Assembly (NCBI GenBank): GCA_963675935.2
Contig: CAXXPV010000003.1
Coordinates: forward strand, 1,612,001-1,676,000
Length of the DNA: 64,000 bases
Source: G963675935 sp963675935
GTDB taxonomy: Bacteria; Planctomycetota; Planctomycetia; Pirellulales; Thermoguttaceae
Direction of reading: 5' to 3'
Every line of letters begins with the position of its first letter. Position 1 is the first letter of the stretch. Below are positions 1 through 8,506 of this stretch, piece by piece. The notes beneath the pieces were generated by a model. It ran no database searches and was not told where the DNA came from. It was given only the letters and a program-made list of their open reading frames with translations. The position numbers and the translations under genes were made by a program.

Positions 1-855
1 GATCGACGAGGCATCGTCGGTCTCCGAAAGCATCCGGCCGGCGGAATCGTAGGTGTAATCAATCGTGTTGAGCGCGTTGATTTCATTGTCGGCGTCCGTC
101 GCGTCGGCGTACCACGTCTCTTGCGTGACGTTGCCGGCGGCGTCATAGGCATAGGTGCGAACCGCGCCGTTGGCGTCGGTGTAGCGAGTCAACTGGCCGT
201 TTTCGTCGTAGGCGTAGTACCGGCTGTTGTCGAGCGCGTCGGTTTCTTCGACGACCTGGTTATTCTCGTCATAAACCCAGGTGGTGGTGTTGCCGACCGG
301 ATCGGTCAGGCTATCGAGATTGCCCGACTCGTCGTAGGTGAAGCTCGTCTCGCCGGCGTAGGCGGCCATCGCCGTTATCAACATCGACGAGCCGGTGCTG
401 GTGTCAATGGGCGCGGAGGCGTGCAGGCCGAACAAGTAGCCGTCCGAATACCTATAGCCGGTCTGCGTATCCCAAGAATGAGGATAGTAGGCGCCGTTGA
501 TATAACGGCTGTCGGAACCATAGAAGTTGGCGTAGGAGACGGTCTGGTCGTAGCTGTCGCTATACGACGTGGGATTGCCGTACATGTCGTCGTCATAGCC
601 GTCCTTCTCGCCACTCACGTGGTTCACGCCCGCCGACGACATCGACCACGAATCGACGCTGTGCTGGGTATGGTAGTTGGGAACGCCATTGTAGAACGAG
701 GGAGAAAGGGGGTAAAACGCTATGTAGCCGTTCTTAACATCGTACACCGCCGTGCCGCTGCCGCTTGTGGCTGTCCAAGTCGAGCCGTCGTTTACCCAAT
801 CGAGAGTGTTGCGGCGATAGACGCCGCTGCCGGAGTAGGAGTGAATGGACATCAT
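1..855 (-). pseudogene. Orphan RHS tip, 5'-truncated, running off the left edge
   Basis: The minus strand is open from an ATGATG at 855-850 to the left edge (285 codons, no stop). The product starts MMSIHSYSGSGVYRRN, then Ser/Gly/Tyr-rich sequence, then YD/RHS repeats such as ETSFTYDESGNLDSLTDP and YAYDENGQLTRYTDANG. It is a close paralogue of the internal part of the giant RHS protein at 1466-8356, including the GVYRRN segment. RHS repeats form a shell that encloses a C-terminal toxin. The reading frame begins exactly at the edge of a small hairpin repeat (848-901) and lacks any N-terminal export or adhesin region, so this looks like a displaced or orphan tip rather than a whole gene. Orphan rhs tips downstream of a full rhs gene and its immunity gene are a known arrangement, used for recombinational toxin exchange. 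The C-terminal end is not visible. Confidence 0.7.
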
Positions 856-901
856 TGATTATCGGTTGCCTAGTTTGTCATAATCAGTGATGTCCCCTTT
901 T
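848..901. repeat. REP-like hairpin element (54 bp)
   Basis: The arms GGACATCATTGATTAT and ATAATCAGTGATGTCC match at 15 of 16 positions when one is reverse-complemented, with a short loop between. The arm is the same GGGGACATCACTGAT motif found near 1011, 41304, 43364 and 44215. It marks the 5' breakpoint of the orphan RHS tip. Confidence 0.6.
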
Positions 902-907
902 CCGACC

Positions 908-960
908 TCAGCGTAAACGTAATCGGCCGTGACGACAAGCTCATCGTCTTCGTAGCGACG
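908..960 (-). pseudogene. Short RHS remnant
   Basis: The minus strand reads RRYEDDELVVTADYVY, which matches the TRYEDDELVVTADYVYD segment of the giant RHS protein (coding bases near 3230-3280). It is an isolated scrap of about 50 bp between REP-like repeats, left by recombination between RHS copies. It is too short to be a gene. Confidence 0.6.
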
Positions 961-1097
961 AAGGTTGAATTGTCAAAGAACAAACAGGCTCAAATGTTAC
1001 TTGTTGAAAAATCAGTGATGTCCCGTTTTCAGGCTCCGTTTTCAGGCTCCTTGATGATACCCGATGGCGAGGTTGAATTGTCAAAGAACAAACAGCC
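958..1097. repeat. Direct repeat pair with a REP-like half-site between
   Basis: A roughly 28-bp sequence (GGTTGAATTGTCAAAGAACA core) occurs near 963-991 and again near 1071-1097. Between them lie a REP-like arm (about 1011-1032) and a tandemly repeated TTTTCAGGCTCC. The stretch between the orphan tip and the immunity-like gene holds no other feature. Confidence 0.5.
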
Positions 1098-1117
1098 GCA
1101 AAGCAATCGTTATGACA

Positions 1118-1456
1118 CTATCGCCAATTATCCATCTTGCCATTATCGGTTCGTGTCCCGCGAATCCCCCGTGTCCCGCGAATCCCCCGCGAATCCCCCC
1201 AATCTTCTTCGTGAATTCCATATTCAAACTCGGCTTGCTTCTTGGCCACTTCAATGGTTTCGTGCCATGTATCACCGACACAGTTCCCATCTATATCATA
1301 TCGGAAGAGATATATCCCAGTATTATCATCGACTATTTCCACGGAAGATGCTACGGAATAGTTCTTGGCAATAATACTCCCATCATCCTGAATCTCTCCG
1401 ACCTCATGTGAAGTCCGACCTACATCAACCGTTACCTTTGCATATAGCTTCTTCAT
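1118..1456 (-). CDS. Putative immunity protein for the RHS toxin
   Basis: This 112-aa protein is encoded 9 nt after the stop of the giant RHS gene, on the same strand, with a GAGG ribosome site just before its ATG. That is the standard place for the immunity gene of a polymorphic toxin. The sequence (MKKLYAKVTVDVG..., then GDTWHETIEVAKKQAEFEYGI) looks like a small cytosolic alpha/beta protein without signal or membrane segments. I recall TWHET..A..QAEFEY from immunity-like neighbours of RHS toxins but cannot verify a family name. The tail RGIRGTRGIRGTR comes from a short direct repeat at 1158-1200, so the last 25 residues may be a slipped extension. Immunity function is inferred from position. 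Confidence 0.65.
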   Translation of the reverse strand: MKKLYAKVTVDVGRTSHEVGEIQDDGSIIAKNYSVASSVEIVDDNTGIYLFRYDIDGNCVGDTWHETIEVAKKQAEFEYGIHEEDWGDSRGIRGTRGIRGTRTDNGKMDNWR

Positions 1457-1465
1457 GCCTGTCCT

Positions 1466-4400
1466 CTATGGTGTCACTGGGATATGGAGATTTTCAATGA
1501 TACGCCCGGCATAGTCCAATGCCTCAAAATGAACATGGGAGCCCAATCCACTTTTTGTTCCGTGTCCAAGAACATCAAGATCACCTGCCGTCATCCTGAA
1601 TTGACGTAAACCATCAGCAGATCGAAATACTCCACTTCCTCTTGGCCCAATCTCTGTATACCCTCTTCCAAGCCATTTTTCAGCAGCGGAAAGTGCTTTG
1701 CCAGCGTCCATTGTACTGTGGCTGCCGATGTTGCCTAGCCCCTTTACTATTGTCTTTGTAGCGACTGCCTCCGCAGCCGCAGCCTCCGTAGCCGCTGCCT
1801 TAACAACAGATTTACGAGCCAGGGCGCCCGCCGATCCCGCCGAAAGAACAATAGCTGCTCCGTCGGAACCATACTCTGACATCGTTTGCCAGCCTGTTCC
1901 TCCAATGTTGCTCTTGTCATATACATGTTGTAATGCTGCATCGCGTTCCGCCCAAAATCTGGTCGTACCAGGAATAAGACGACCGGGAGAAGTCAGAGCC
2001 TTCCCTATTCCACACCAACCCGCCCAAAGTGTGCCGAAGAAGGAACCGGCAGAACCGTTTGGCTCATCGTCTAACCCACTCGGGTCCGTCGCGTTCGTCG
2101 GACTGTTGCCGCAATACCGACTAGTGTTCGTATCACCCGCTGCAAACCCAATCCAATCTTCACTCTCCCAGTGGCCGACTTTGGGATCGTACCAGCGGGT
2201 CGTGTTGTATTGGGAACCCGTGGCTTCGTCGAACGCTCGGCCGGTGAAGCCGAAGAGACAATCGACCGCCGCGTTCGTTTGCGATTTCAGGTTGCCGTAG
2301 GAGTCATAGACGCGATGGTTGGCGATTGCCGTAATGCCGGTTTCGCTGTCGTAGCTGGCCAAGTCGTTGATCGTGCCCTGCTGATTCGCCAGCGGCCAGA
2401 CGACGTTGCCGGGCGATTGCGGATTCGTCACGTGCTCGTCGGCCATCAACTGGTCCACCGCGTTTACCTGCCAGAGGTAACGATCTGAAAGGTGTGAAGG
2501 GTTCATGGGACCGGAACCGGTCTTCTTGAACTGCAACGTAATTTGATCTCCATCATACGAGTAACCGATGGTTTGGTCAATCACGCCGTCGCCGTCCGAG
2601 TCGATCGTCTCGCCAATCCAGCGATTTTCTACGTCGTAGAAGTAATCGACCACTTGGGAAGGCAAATTGCCGCTAAAGGTCGCATAGGTCGCATAGTCGG
2701 CCACTTCCACCAGCCGGTTGCGAACGTCCCACTCATAGACGGTCGCGTCGGTGTCGCCAGCGTCGAGAATGCCATCGGCGTCGGCGTCAATGAACCGCTC
2801 CGTTCGATTGCCCTCGGCATCGTAGGCGTAGGTGTAGGTGCCGTCGGAAAGCAATTGATTGTCAAGGCCGGTCGTGTACGTGCTGCCGTTGGCCGTGATG
2901 CGATTGCCGTTCGCGTCGTAGGTATAACTCTCATCGGTCAATGAGGCGTTGGAATAGTCGGCCGAGAGAAGTTGGCCGAGGGCGTCGTAGGTGTAGGTGA
3001 CCGTGCCGTCGGACGACGTGACGGTCGTCAGCAGCGTGCCGGTTGATGAATCTTCCGACAGGGCATCGACAACGCCGGTCGTGTCGTAAGTGGGCAATAT
3101 GCTCTGCCCGTCGGGCGCGACGACTTCGAGCGAAGCGGTTACGTCCCAGGCGATGCCGGAGAACGAATACTGGGCCAAGATCGTGTCGCCCTGATGATAG
3201 ACCAGCCCGACCAACAGACCGTCGGCGTCGTAAACGTAATCGGCCGTGACGACAAGTTCATCGTCTTCGTAGCGAGTGATCGACGCGACTTGGCCCAATT
3301 CATTATAGGAAAGCGTAACGTCAATATCGGCGACCGCGTTGCCGCCGGTCACGCCGTGGCGGCTGATGGCCGTCAGGTTGCCGTCGGCGTCGTAGGAATA
3401 CTCATCAACGTAATCGCTTGTGCCGCCGATGGTCACCGTGACGCTGGCGACGAGATCGGCGTCGTTGTAGGCGTAGGCGTAAACCACCGTCGGCAGGAGG
3501 TCGCTCGACTCCGTGACGCTCGTGACCAGCCCGTCGTCGTTGTAGGTGTAGGCGATTGACGAAGTATCATCGGTCTCCGAAAGCATCCGGCCCGCTTCGT
3601 CATAGGTGTAGACGATCGTATCGAGCGGGTTTTGCTCAAGGTCGGCGTCGGCGGCGTTGGCGTACCATGTCTCTTGCGTGACGTTGCCTGCGGCGTCGTA
3701 ATCATACGTGCGAACCGCGCCGTTGGCGTCGGTGTAGCGAGTCAACTGGCCGTCTTCGTCGTAGGCGTAGTATCGGCTGTTGTCGAGCGCGTCGGTCTCG
3801 GTGGTCAACTGATCGTTTTCATCGTAGGTCCAGGTGGTGGTGTTGTCCGCGGGATCGGTCAGTGAAGCCAGATTTCCGCTTTCGTCGTAGGTGAACGAAG
3901 TCTCGGACTCATAGGAGGCCATCGCCATCATCAACATCGACGAGCCGGCAGAACTGACGCAGATGGGAGGAGTGCCGATGCCTGGCAGGTCGTCGGTCGA
4001 TCCGTAGTAGGGCTTTGCGACGTAGCCTGTGTAAGTAGTATTGGTATAAAAGCCTTCGTTGGAAGTGGTTAGCGTCGCATCCTCGCCGTATTGCTGATTA
4101 TAGGTGTACTGGTAATTGCACACCGAATTGTAGTAATTCATAAAGTTGTAATTATCGTGTCCGTAGACGGTGTTCGAGCCGCTGGCCGAGGGCTTCGACC
4201 AGGAATCGATAGTATGCCTTTCGCTATAAGTATCGTACACATCCGGGTTAATAACCTCATGTCCGTGTGTGAAGCTGTCGGAAGTGGCTTTGCCGCTGCC
4301 GGACGCGCTGCTCCAGCTTGTGCTGCTGCTGCCATCGAAATTGGAGCCGAACTCCCGGTAAATCTGTGACCGATCGGAGTATTGCGAGATGGTGGTGGAC

Positions 4401-7400
4401 TCAGAATTGCCAGACCACGACATCCCGGAATAGTTGGCCTCGTAAGTGTAGCCTTCCTGGCTGCTGCCACTCGACCAGGAACTGGCGGTGTTGGAAGCCC
4501 AAGAGTTTCCCGACAGGCTCCAGTTGGTCTCGGAATGCTGCGAAACGCTTGCGCTTCCACTTTCGCTGGCCGTGCTGTGAAACTGGCTGCTTTGGCCCCA
4601 GTATTCGTCGCCCGAACTGCTGGTAATCGAGAGTTCGCCGGCGCCGGCGTAAGAGTAGCCATAACTACGGTCCTCGCTGCTGCTTCCGCTGCCCGTGGTC
4701 GCCCAGGCCCCGCCGCTCCAATTGCTTATGGTGGAATAGTTTCCTGAACCGCTGGTTGAACCGTTTTCCTCAACGGTGCCGTGTATCTGATACCGATTCA
4801 CATCCGATGAATACGTGTTGATGCGGTAGTACGAGCCGCTGCCATCGTAGGAGGAATGATCCTCGTAGTTGCCAGAAGAACTGCCGCTGCCGCTGGTTTG
4901 AGACCAAGCGCTGCCCGACAGGGAATAGTAGCTCGTGTAATGGTAGGAGTCGCTTCCACTGCCGCTTTCGTGGGTCGTGCCTTTGACCCAGCCTTCGTTG
5001 CCTCCGTCGAGATTGTTGCGGCGATAGACGCCTCTGCCGGAGTAGTTGTAATGGTCGTCGCCGGTGACGCTGACGCTGCCCGAGCCGCTGTTGGCCCACG
5101 CGCCGCTGGAATAGGTTGACGAGGCCGAATAGTCATACGTGGTGGTGCAGGAGCCGCTGTCGTGATACGTGCCGACATTGGCGGCGCTGGCGCTATAGGA
5201 CCAGTATCGGCCCGTGCCGGTGTAGGAAGAAGTGTTGCTGCCGCTGCTGCTCAAGGTGGCCGATGAACCCTCGTTGGTCGTCCACTGGCCGCCCGAATAG
5301 GCGTAGTTGGCATCGCAGATGTAGGAGCTGAAATCCATGCCGTCGAACGTGCCGGAACAATGGTAGGTGTAGCCGTCGCCGAAGGTGTCGTAGCTCTGCG
5401 AGCCGTGGTAGGTGTCGTTGGCGAGGTCTTCCTCGTAATAAGTGGCCGAGCCGGTCGTGGTCCACGTGCCGGCGTTGTCGGTCGAGGTGAGCGACAATTC
5501 CATGTGGGCAAAGTCGGTTTCGTGGGCATCGAACGTGCAGCTTGATGTCCAGCCCCAGCCGGAAGCGGAATAAGAGCCGTTGGCGGAATAGATGGTTGTG
5601 ACGGTGCTGTCGAGCGTGTAGGTGGAGAGGCCCGTGGTCTCTTGCCAATTGCCGCCGGAGAGCGTGTAGTTGACGAGATAGCCGTAATCGGATTCGTCCA
5701 TTTCGCTGATAATCAGCGTGCCGTCATAGGTGTAGCCCGTGCCGGAAAGGTCGAGGTCGATGGTTTCGTCGAAGTCGTCGGTGGCATGGGCGTTGCCGGA
5801 GACGCTGCCCGTGCCGGTGTAGGTCCAACCGGCGCCGGAATTGGCCGAGTTGACGGTGAAGCTGTAGGAGCTTTCGTCGAGTTCGCCGCCGCCGAAGGTT
5901 CCGTCGCTGGTTGTGCCGCCGTAGGAATGATTGATGGTTTCATTGCCGGCAAGCGTGGTCGAGCCGGTGCCGCTCGATTCGGTCCAGGAGCCATAGTTCC
6001 AGGTGTAGTAGGTCACGAAATTGTATTCGAGCGAATCGTCGCCGAAGTCGGTAAGCGTGCCCGTGACGGATGCACCGTCGTAGGCCGCCGAGTAGGTGCC
6101 GCCGCCGGAATAAGAAGCGTACGCGCCGCCGTTGGACGTTTCGGTTCCGCTGCCGCTGGACTGCGACCAAGCGTTGCCCGACCAGGAATAGTAGGTCGTG
6201 TAGGTGGTGGACGAGTGTGTGCCGCCGCTTTCGCTCTGCGCGCCGCTGTTGGTCCATCCGGTGCCGGAACTTCCGTAGGAGCCGCTGCCGGAATAGGATG
6301 AGTCGCGCGATCGCGTCACCACGTTCGAGGCGCTGCCCGAGGTGGTCCAACCGTAACCGTATGGGTTTGAATAGGAGAGGGCGAAATGGGCGGAGGTTGT
6401 GTTGCTGCCGCTTGCGGTGGCGGAGCCGCTCATGGAACCACCGTCTTCGCTGTAGCTGTAGGAATTGGCGGCGGAATACGATGCCGAGGTCGTGCCACTG
6501 CCCGATCGAGCGGCGGTGGCCACGCCGCTGGTGAGATTCGTCGTGTTTGTCACCGTGTCGGTGTTGGTGAGCGTTGTTTGGGTCCATGTGCCCGTAAGAG
6601 CCGTATCCAAGAGGCTGTCGGAATACGTCCCGCTGCCAGAAACGCCGCTCGTGACGGTGCAGGTGTAGGTCGAGGTATCGTCGTCGCCCGAGGCGGTGAA
6701 GGTGTAGCCATACGAGCCGGAAGAGGTGGAATACTGCTGACCGCCAACACTGACCGTGACGCTGAATGTGTAGGTGACGGTCTCGGAGTATGTCCAGTCA
6801 TCGCCGCTGAGCGTGGCGACAATAGAAGAGGTATACGTTTCCGTGTCGCTGGCGGTGTAGGTGACGCCACCTACAGTCCAGGTGGGCGTTGTCGTGGTGG
6901 TTTGCGTGGGGACGGCGCTGCTGTAATTGCCCTGGGTGTTCGGCTCAAACGAACCGGGCGCGGCGGTGCTGCTTAGCGACACGGTGAAGTCCGTATCGAC
7001 GACGATGGAAGACGTGCCCGAAAGCCAACCGAGATGGGTTGCCCCCAAGCCGTTCGGCGAGCCCAAGGCACTGGTCAGGTAGGAGACGGTTTCGCCGTCG
7101 CCTATGCGCAGACCGGTGCTTGGGGACGAATTGTTGACCGAAACCGACGCGCTGGCGGAGGCATCGCCGCTCTCGATCGTCACGGTCACGGGCTGCGACG
7201 AGTTCGGAGCGGTGAAATATCCGGTGTCGTTGATCGTGCCCGCCGTGGCGCTCCAAGTGTACTCGGGCGTGGTCTCCATGTCGTCGTCGAACTGGTCTTT
7301 GCAACTGGTCACCGTGAACTGCTGCGTATCGCCGACATCGAGATTCGCAAAAGTTGGGTTGATGGTGAGCGTTGTCGCTGTCTGCTCGACCGTAACGGTG

Positions 7401-8356
7401 ACGGTGCTAGTGGCCGTCAAGCCGCCTTCATCGGTTATCGTTACGATAAACTCGTATTCACCGGCACTAGAGAACGTCGCCACGGTCTCTTGAGTGCCGT
7501 TGCTGTCGTTAGGGCTAAACGAGGCATAAAGCCCCGCCGATTCGGAAGCCTCGGAAAGCTCCCAGTGGTACGTCAGATGCGACTCATCGGCGTCGTCGGT
7601 CCCTGAAACCGAAAGCGTCGTGGTGGTTCCCGTGACGGGGCTGTCGGAAGCCGACGCGGCCAAAACCACTGTCGGCGCTTGATTGACGACGGCAATTGTC
7701 GTGCTTCCCCAATGGCCATCGCCATACGCGGAAATGGTCGGCGTCCCGGAAGCGCCGGAAGCCGTGTACAAGCCGTCGTCGGAATCAATTGTGCCCGAGG
7801 TTGCGCTCCAAGTGAACGTCGGCTGCGTCATCATATCGTCGCCAAACTGATCGAGAGCCACAGCGCCAAACTGCGTGTATTCACCGGCATCGAGCGCGGG
7901 TGTGATCGACAGGTTGGACCACGTGCCTTTGATTGATCCGCTGACTTTCTGTGCCCATGTCCCAACAACCCCCGTTGCGTAGCTGGCGTCACTGACGGAA
8001 ATCGTATCGAGCAGGTTGTTGCTCGAATCATAGAGCTTGCCAATAAGCGTGCTGCCGTTCACCTCGAAGACAATCTTCAGGCTGTCGTCGGCGCTGATGG
8101 TCACGTTCGACAGGTAATGGCTTGCCAGACTGCTCGATGTTGTCGTCGAGGTTTGCTTGGTCAAATTAAAGTACGAAGTCGTCGGATCGAACGAAAGCGC
8201 GTATCCATAACCGAGTTCGATGTCGCCACGGGCCAGAAGCCCCAACGCGGTGGTGGTGTTGTCATAAGTGACCGTTGTGCTCAGCAAATAGTCGTCGCCA
8301 ATGTCGGACTCGGCATAACCGACAACCGATGACAACAAGCCTGATTCATCCTCCAC
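1466..8356 (-). CDS. Giant RHS/adhesin protein, C-terminal segment with toxin domain (third piece of a split gene)
   Basis: The frame is open from the stop at 8507-8509 to the TAG at 1468-1466 (2346 codons; first usable start a GTG at 8356, with no ribosome site). Order: a concanavalin-like N-terminal part, Ig/PKD-like domains, about 900 residues of Ser/Gly/Tyr-rich repeats (YSGSGSY, NYSTISNWSGG types), YD/RHS repeats from about residue 1475, the RHS core end near 2035-2110 (FGFTGRAFDEATGS, DPKVGHWESEDWIGF, then NSPTNATDPSG), then a variable C-terminus. The last 85 residues carry FRSADGLRQFRM and HVHFEAL, a signature of RHS/FHA C-terminal toxins. I recall the label polymorphic toxin type 47, unverified. 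The piece is in frame with the upstream ORF, so it was part of one protein. As it stands it would need stop readthrough or internal initiation. Confidence 0.85.
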   Translation of the reverse strand: MEDESGLLSSVVGYAESDIGDDYLLSTTVTYDNTTTALGLLARGDIELGYGYALSFDPTTSYFNLTKQTSTTTSSSLASHYLSNVTISADDSLKIVFEVNGSTLIGKLYDSSNNLLDTISVSDASYATGVVGTWAQKVSGSIKGTWSNLSITPALDAGEYTQFGAVALDQFGDDMMTQPTFTWSATSGTIDSDDGLYTASGASGTPTISAYGDGHWGSTTIAVVNQAPTVVLAASASDSPVTGTTTTLSVSGTDDADESHLTYHWELSEASESAGLYASFSPNDSNGTQETVATFSSAGEYEFIVTITDEGGLTATSTVTVTVEQTATTLTINPTFANLDVGDTQQFTVTSCKDQFDDDMETTPEYTWSATAGTINDTGYFTAPNSSQPVTVTIESGDASASASVSVNNSSPSTGLRIGDGETVSYLTSALGSPNGLGATHLGWLSGTSSIVVDTDFTVSLSSTAAPGSFEPNTQGNYSSAVPTQTTTTTPTWTVGGVTYTASDTETYTSSIVATLSGDDWTYSETVTYTFSVTVSVGGQQYSTSSGSYGYTFTASGDDDTSTYTCTVTSGVSGSGTYSDSLLDTALTGTWTQTTLTNTDTVTNTTNLTSGVATAARSGSGTTSASYSAANSYSYSEDGGSMSGSATASGSNTTSAHFALSYSNPYGYGWTTSGSASNVVTRSRDSSYSGSGSYGSSGTGWTNSGAQSESGGTHSSTTYTTYYSWSGNAWSQSSGSGTETSNGGAYASYSGGGTYSAAYDGASVTGTLTDFGDDSLEYNFVTYYTWNYGSWTESSGTGSTTLAGNETINHSYGGTTSDGTFGGGELDESSYSFTVNSANSGAGWTYTGTGSVSGNAHATDDFDETIDLDLSGTGYTYDGTLIISEMDESDYGYLVNYTLSGGNWQETTGLSTYTLDSTVTTIYSANGSYSASGWGWTSSCTFDAHETDFAHMELSLTSTDNAGTWTTTGSATYYEEDLANDTYHGSQSYDTFGDGYTYHCSGTFDGMDFSSYICDANYAYSGGQWTTNEGSSATLSSSGSNTSSYTGTGRYWSYSASAANVGTYHDSGSCTTTYDYSASSTYSSGAWANSGSGSVSVTGDDHYNYSGRGVYRRNNLDGGNEGWVKGTTHESGSGSDSYHYTSYYSLSGSAWSQTSGSGSSSGNYEDHSSYDGSGSYYRINTYSSDVNRYQIHGTVEENGSTSGSGNYSTISNWSGGAWATTGSGSSSEDRSYGYSYAGAGELSITSSSGDEYWGQSSQFHSTASESGSASVSQHSETNWSLSGNSWASNTASSWSSGSSQEGYTYEANYSGMSWSGNSESTTISQYSDRSQIYREFGSNFDGSSSTSWSSASGSGKATSDSFTHGHEVINPDVYDTYSERHTIDSWSKPSASGSNTVYGHDNYNFMNYYNSVCNYQYTYNQQYGEDATLTTSNEGFYTNTTYTGYVAKPYYGSTDDLPGIGTPPICVSSAGSSMLMMAMASYESETSFTYDESGNLASLTDPADNTTTWTYDENDQLTTETDALDNSRYYAYDEDGQLTRYTDANGAVRTYDYDAAGNVTQETWYANAADADLEQNPLDTIVYTYDEAGRMLSETDDTSSIAYTYNDDGLVTSVTESSDLLPTVVYAYAYNDADLVASVTVTIGGTSDYVDEYSYDADGNLTAISRHGVTGGNAVADIDVTLSYNELGQVASITRYEDDELVVTADYVYDADGLLVGLVYHQGDTILAQYSFSGIAWDVTASLEVVAPDGQSILPTYDTTGVVDALSEDSSTGTLLTTVTSSDGTVTYTYDALGQLLSADYSNASLTDESYTYDANGNRITANGSTYTTGLDNQLLSDGTYTYAYDAEGNRTERFIDADADGILDAGDTDATVYEWDVRNRLVEVADYATYATFSGNLPSQVVDYFYDVENRWIGETIDSDGDGVIDQTIGYSYDGDQITLQFKKTGSGPMNPSHLSDRYLWQVNAVDQLMADEHVTNPQSPGNVVWPLANQQGTINDLASYDSETGITAIANHRVYDSYGNLKSQTNAAVDCLFGFTGRAFDEATGSQYNTTRWYDPKVGHWESEDWIGFAAGDTNTSRYCGNSPTNATDPSGLDDEPNGSAGSFFGTLWAGWCGIGKALTSPGRLIPGTTRFWAERDAALQHVYDKSNIGGTGWQTMSEYGSDGAAIVLSAGSAGALARKSVVKAAATEAAAAEAVATKTIVKGLGNIGSHSTMDAGKALSAAEKWLGRGYTEIGPRGSGVFRSADGLRQFRMTAGDLDVLGHGTKSGLGSHVHFEALDYAGRIIENLHIPVTP

Positions 8357-8506
8357 ATGCAGAGTGCCGCCGTCGCTGGACTGATCGAAGACACCGACCG
8401 ACGAGGGCGATGCGGAGAGTTCGGAAAACGTCGTTGCGCCTGGAGTAACGGCAATACTGGTGAGCGTTTGCTCAACTGTAACGGCGACGCTGCTGGTTGC
8501 AGACCA

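Noticed and set aside
121..858. 245-codon plus-strand frame
   Set aside because: Antisense of the RHS tip; its Val/Gly/Ala-rich product is the mirror of YD-repeat codons.
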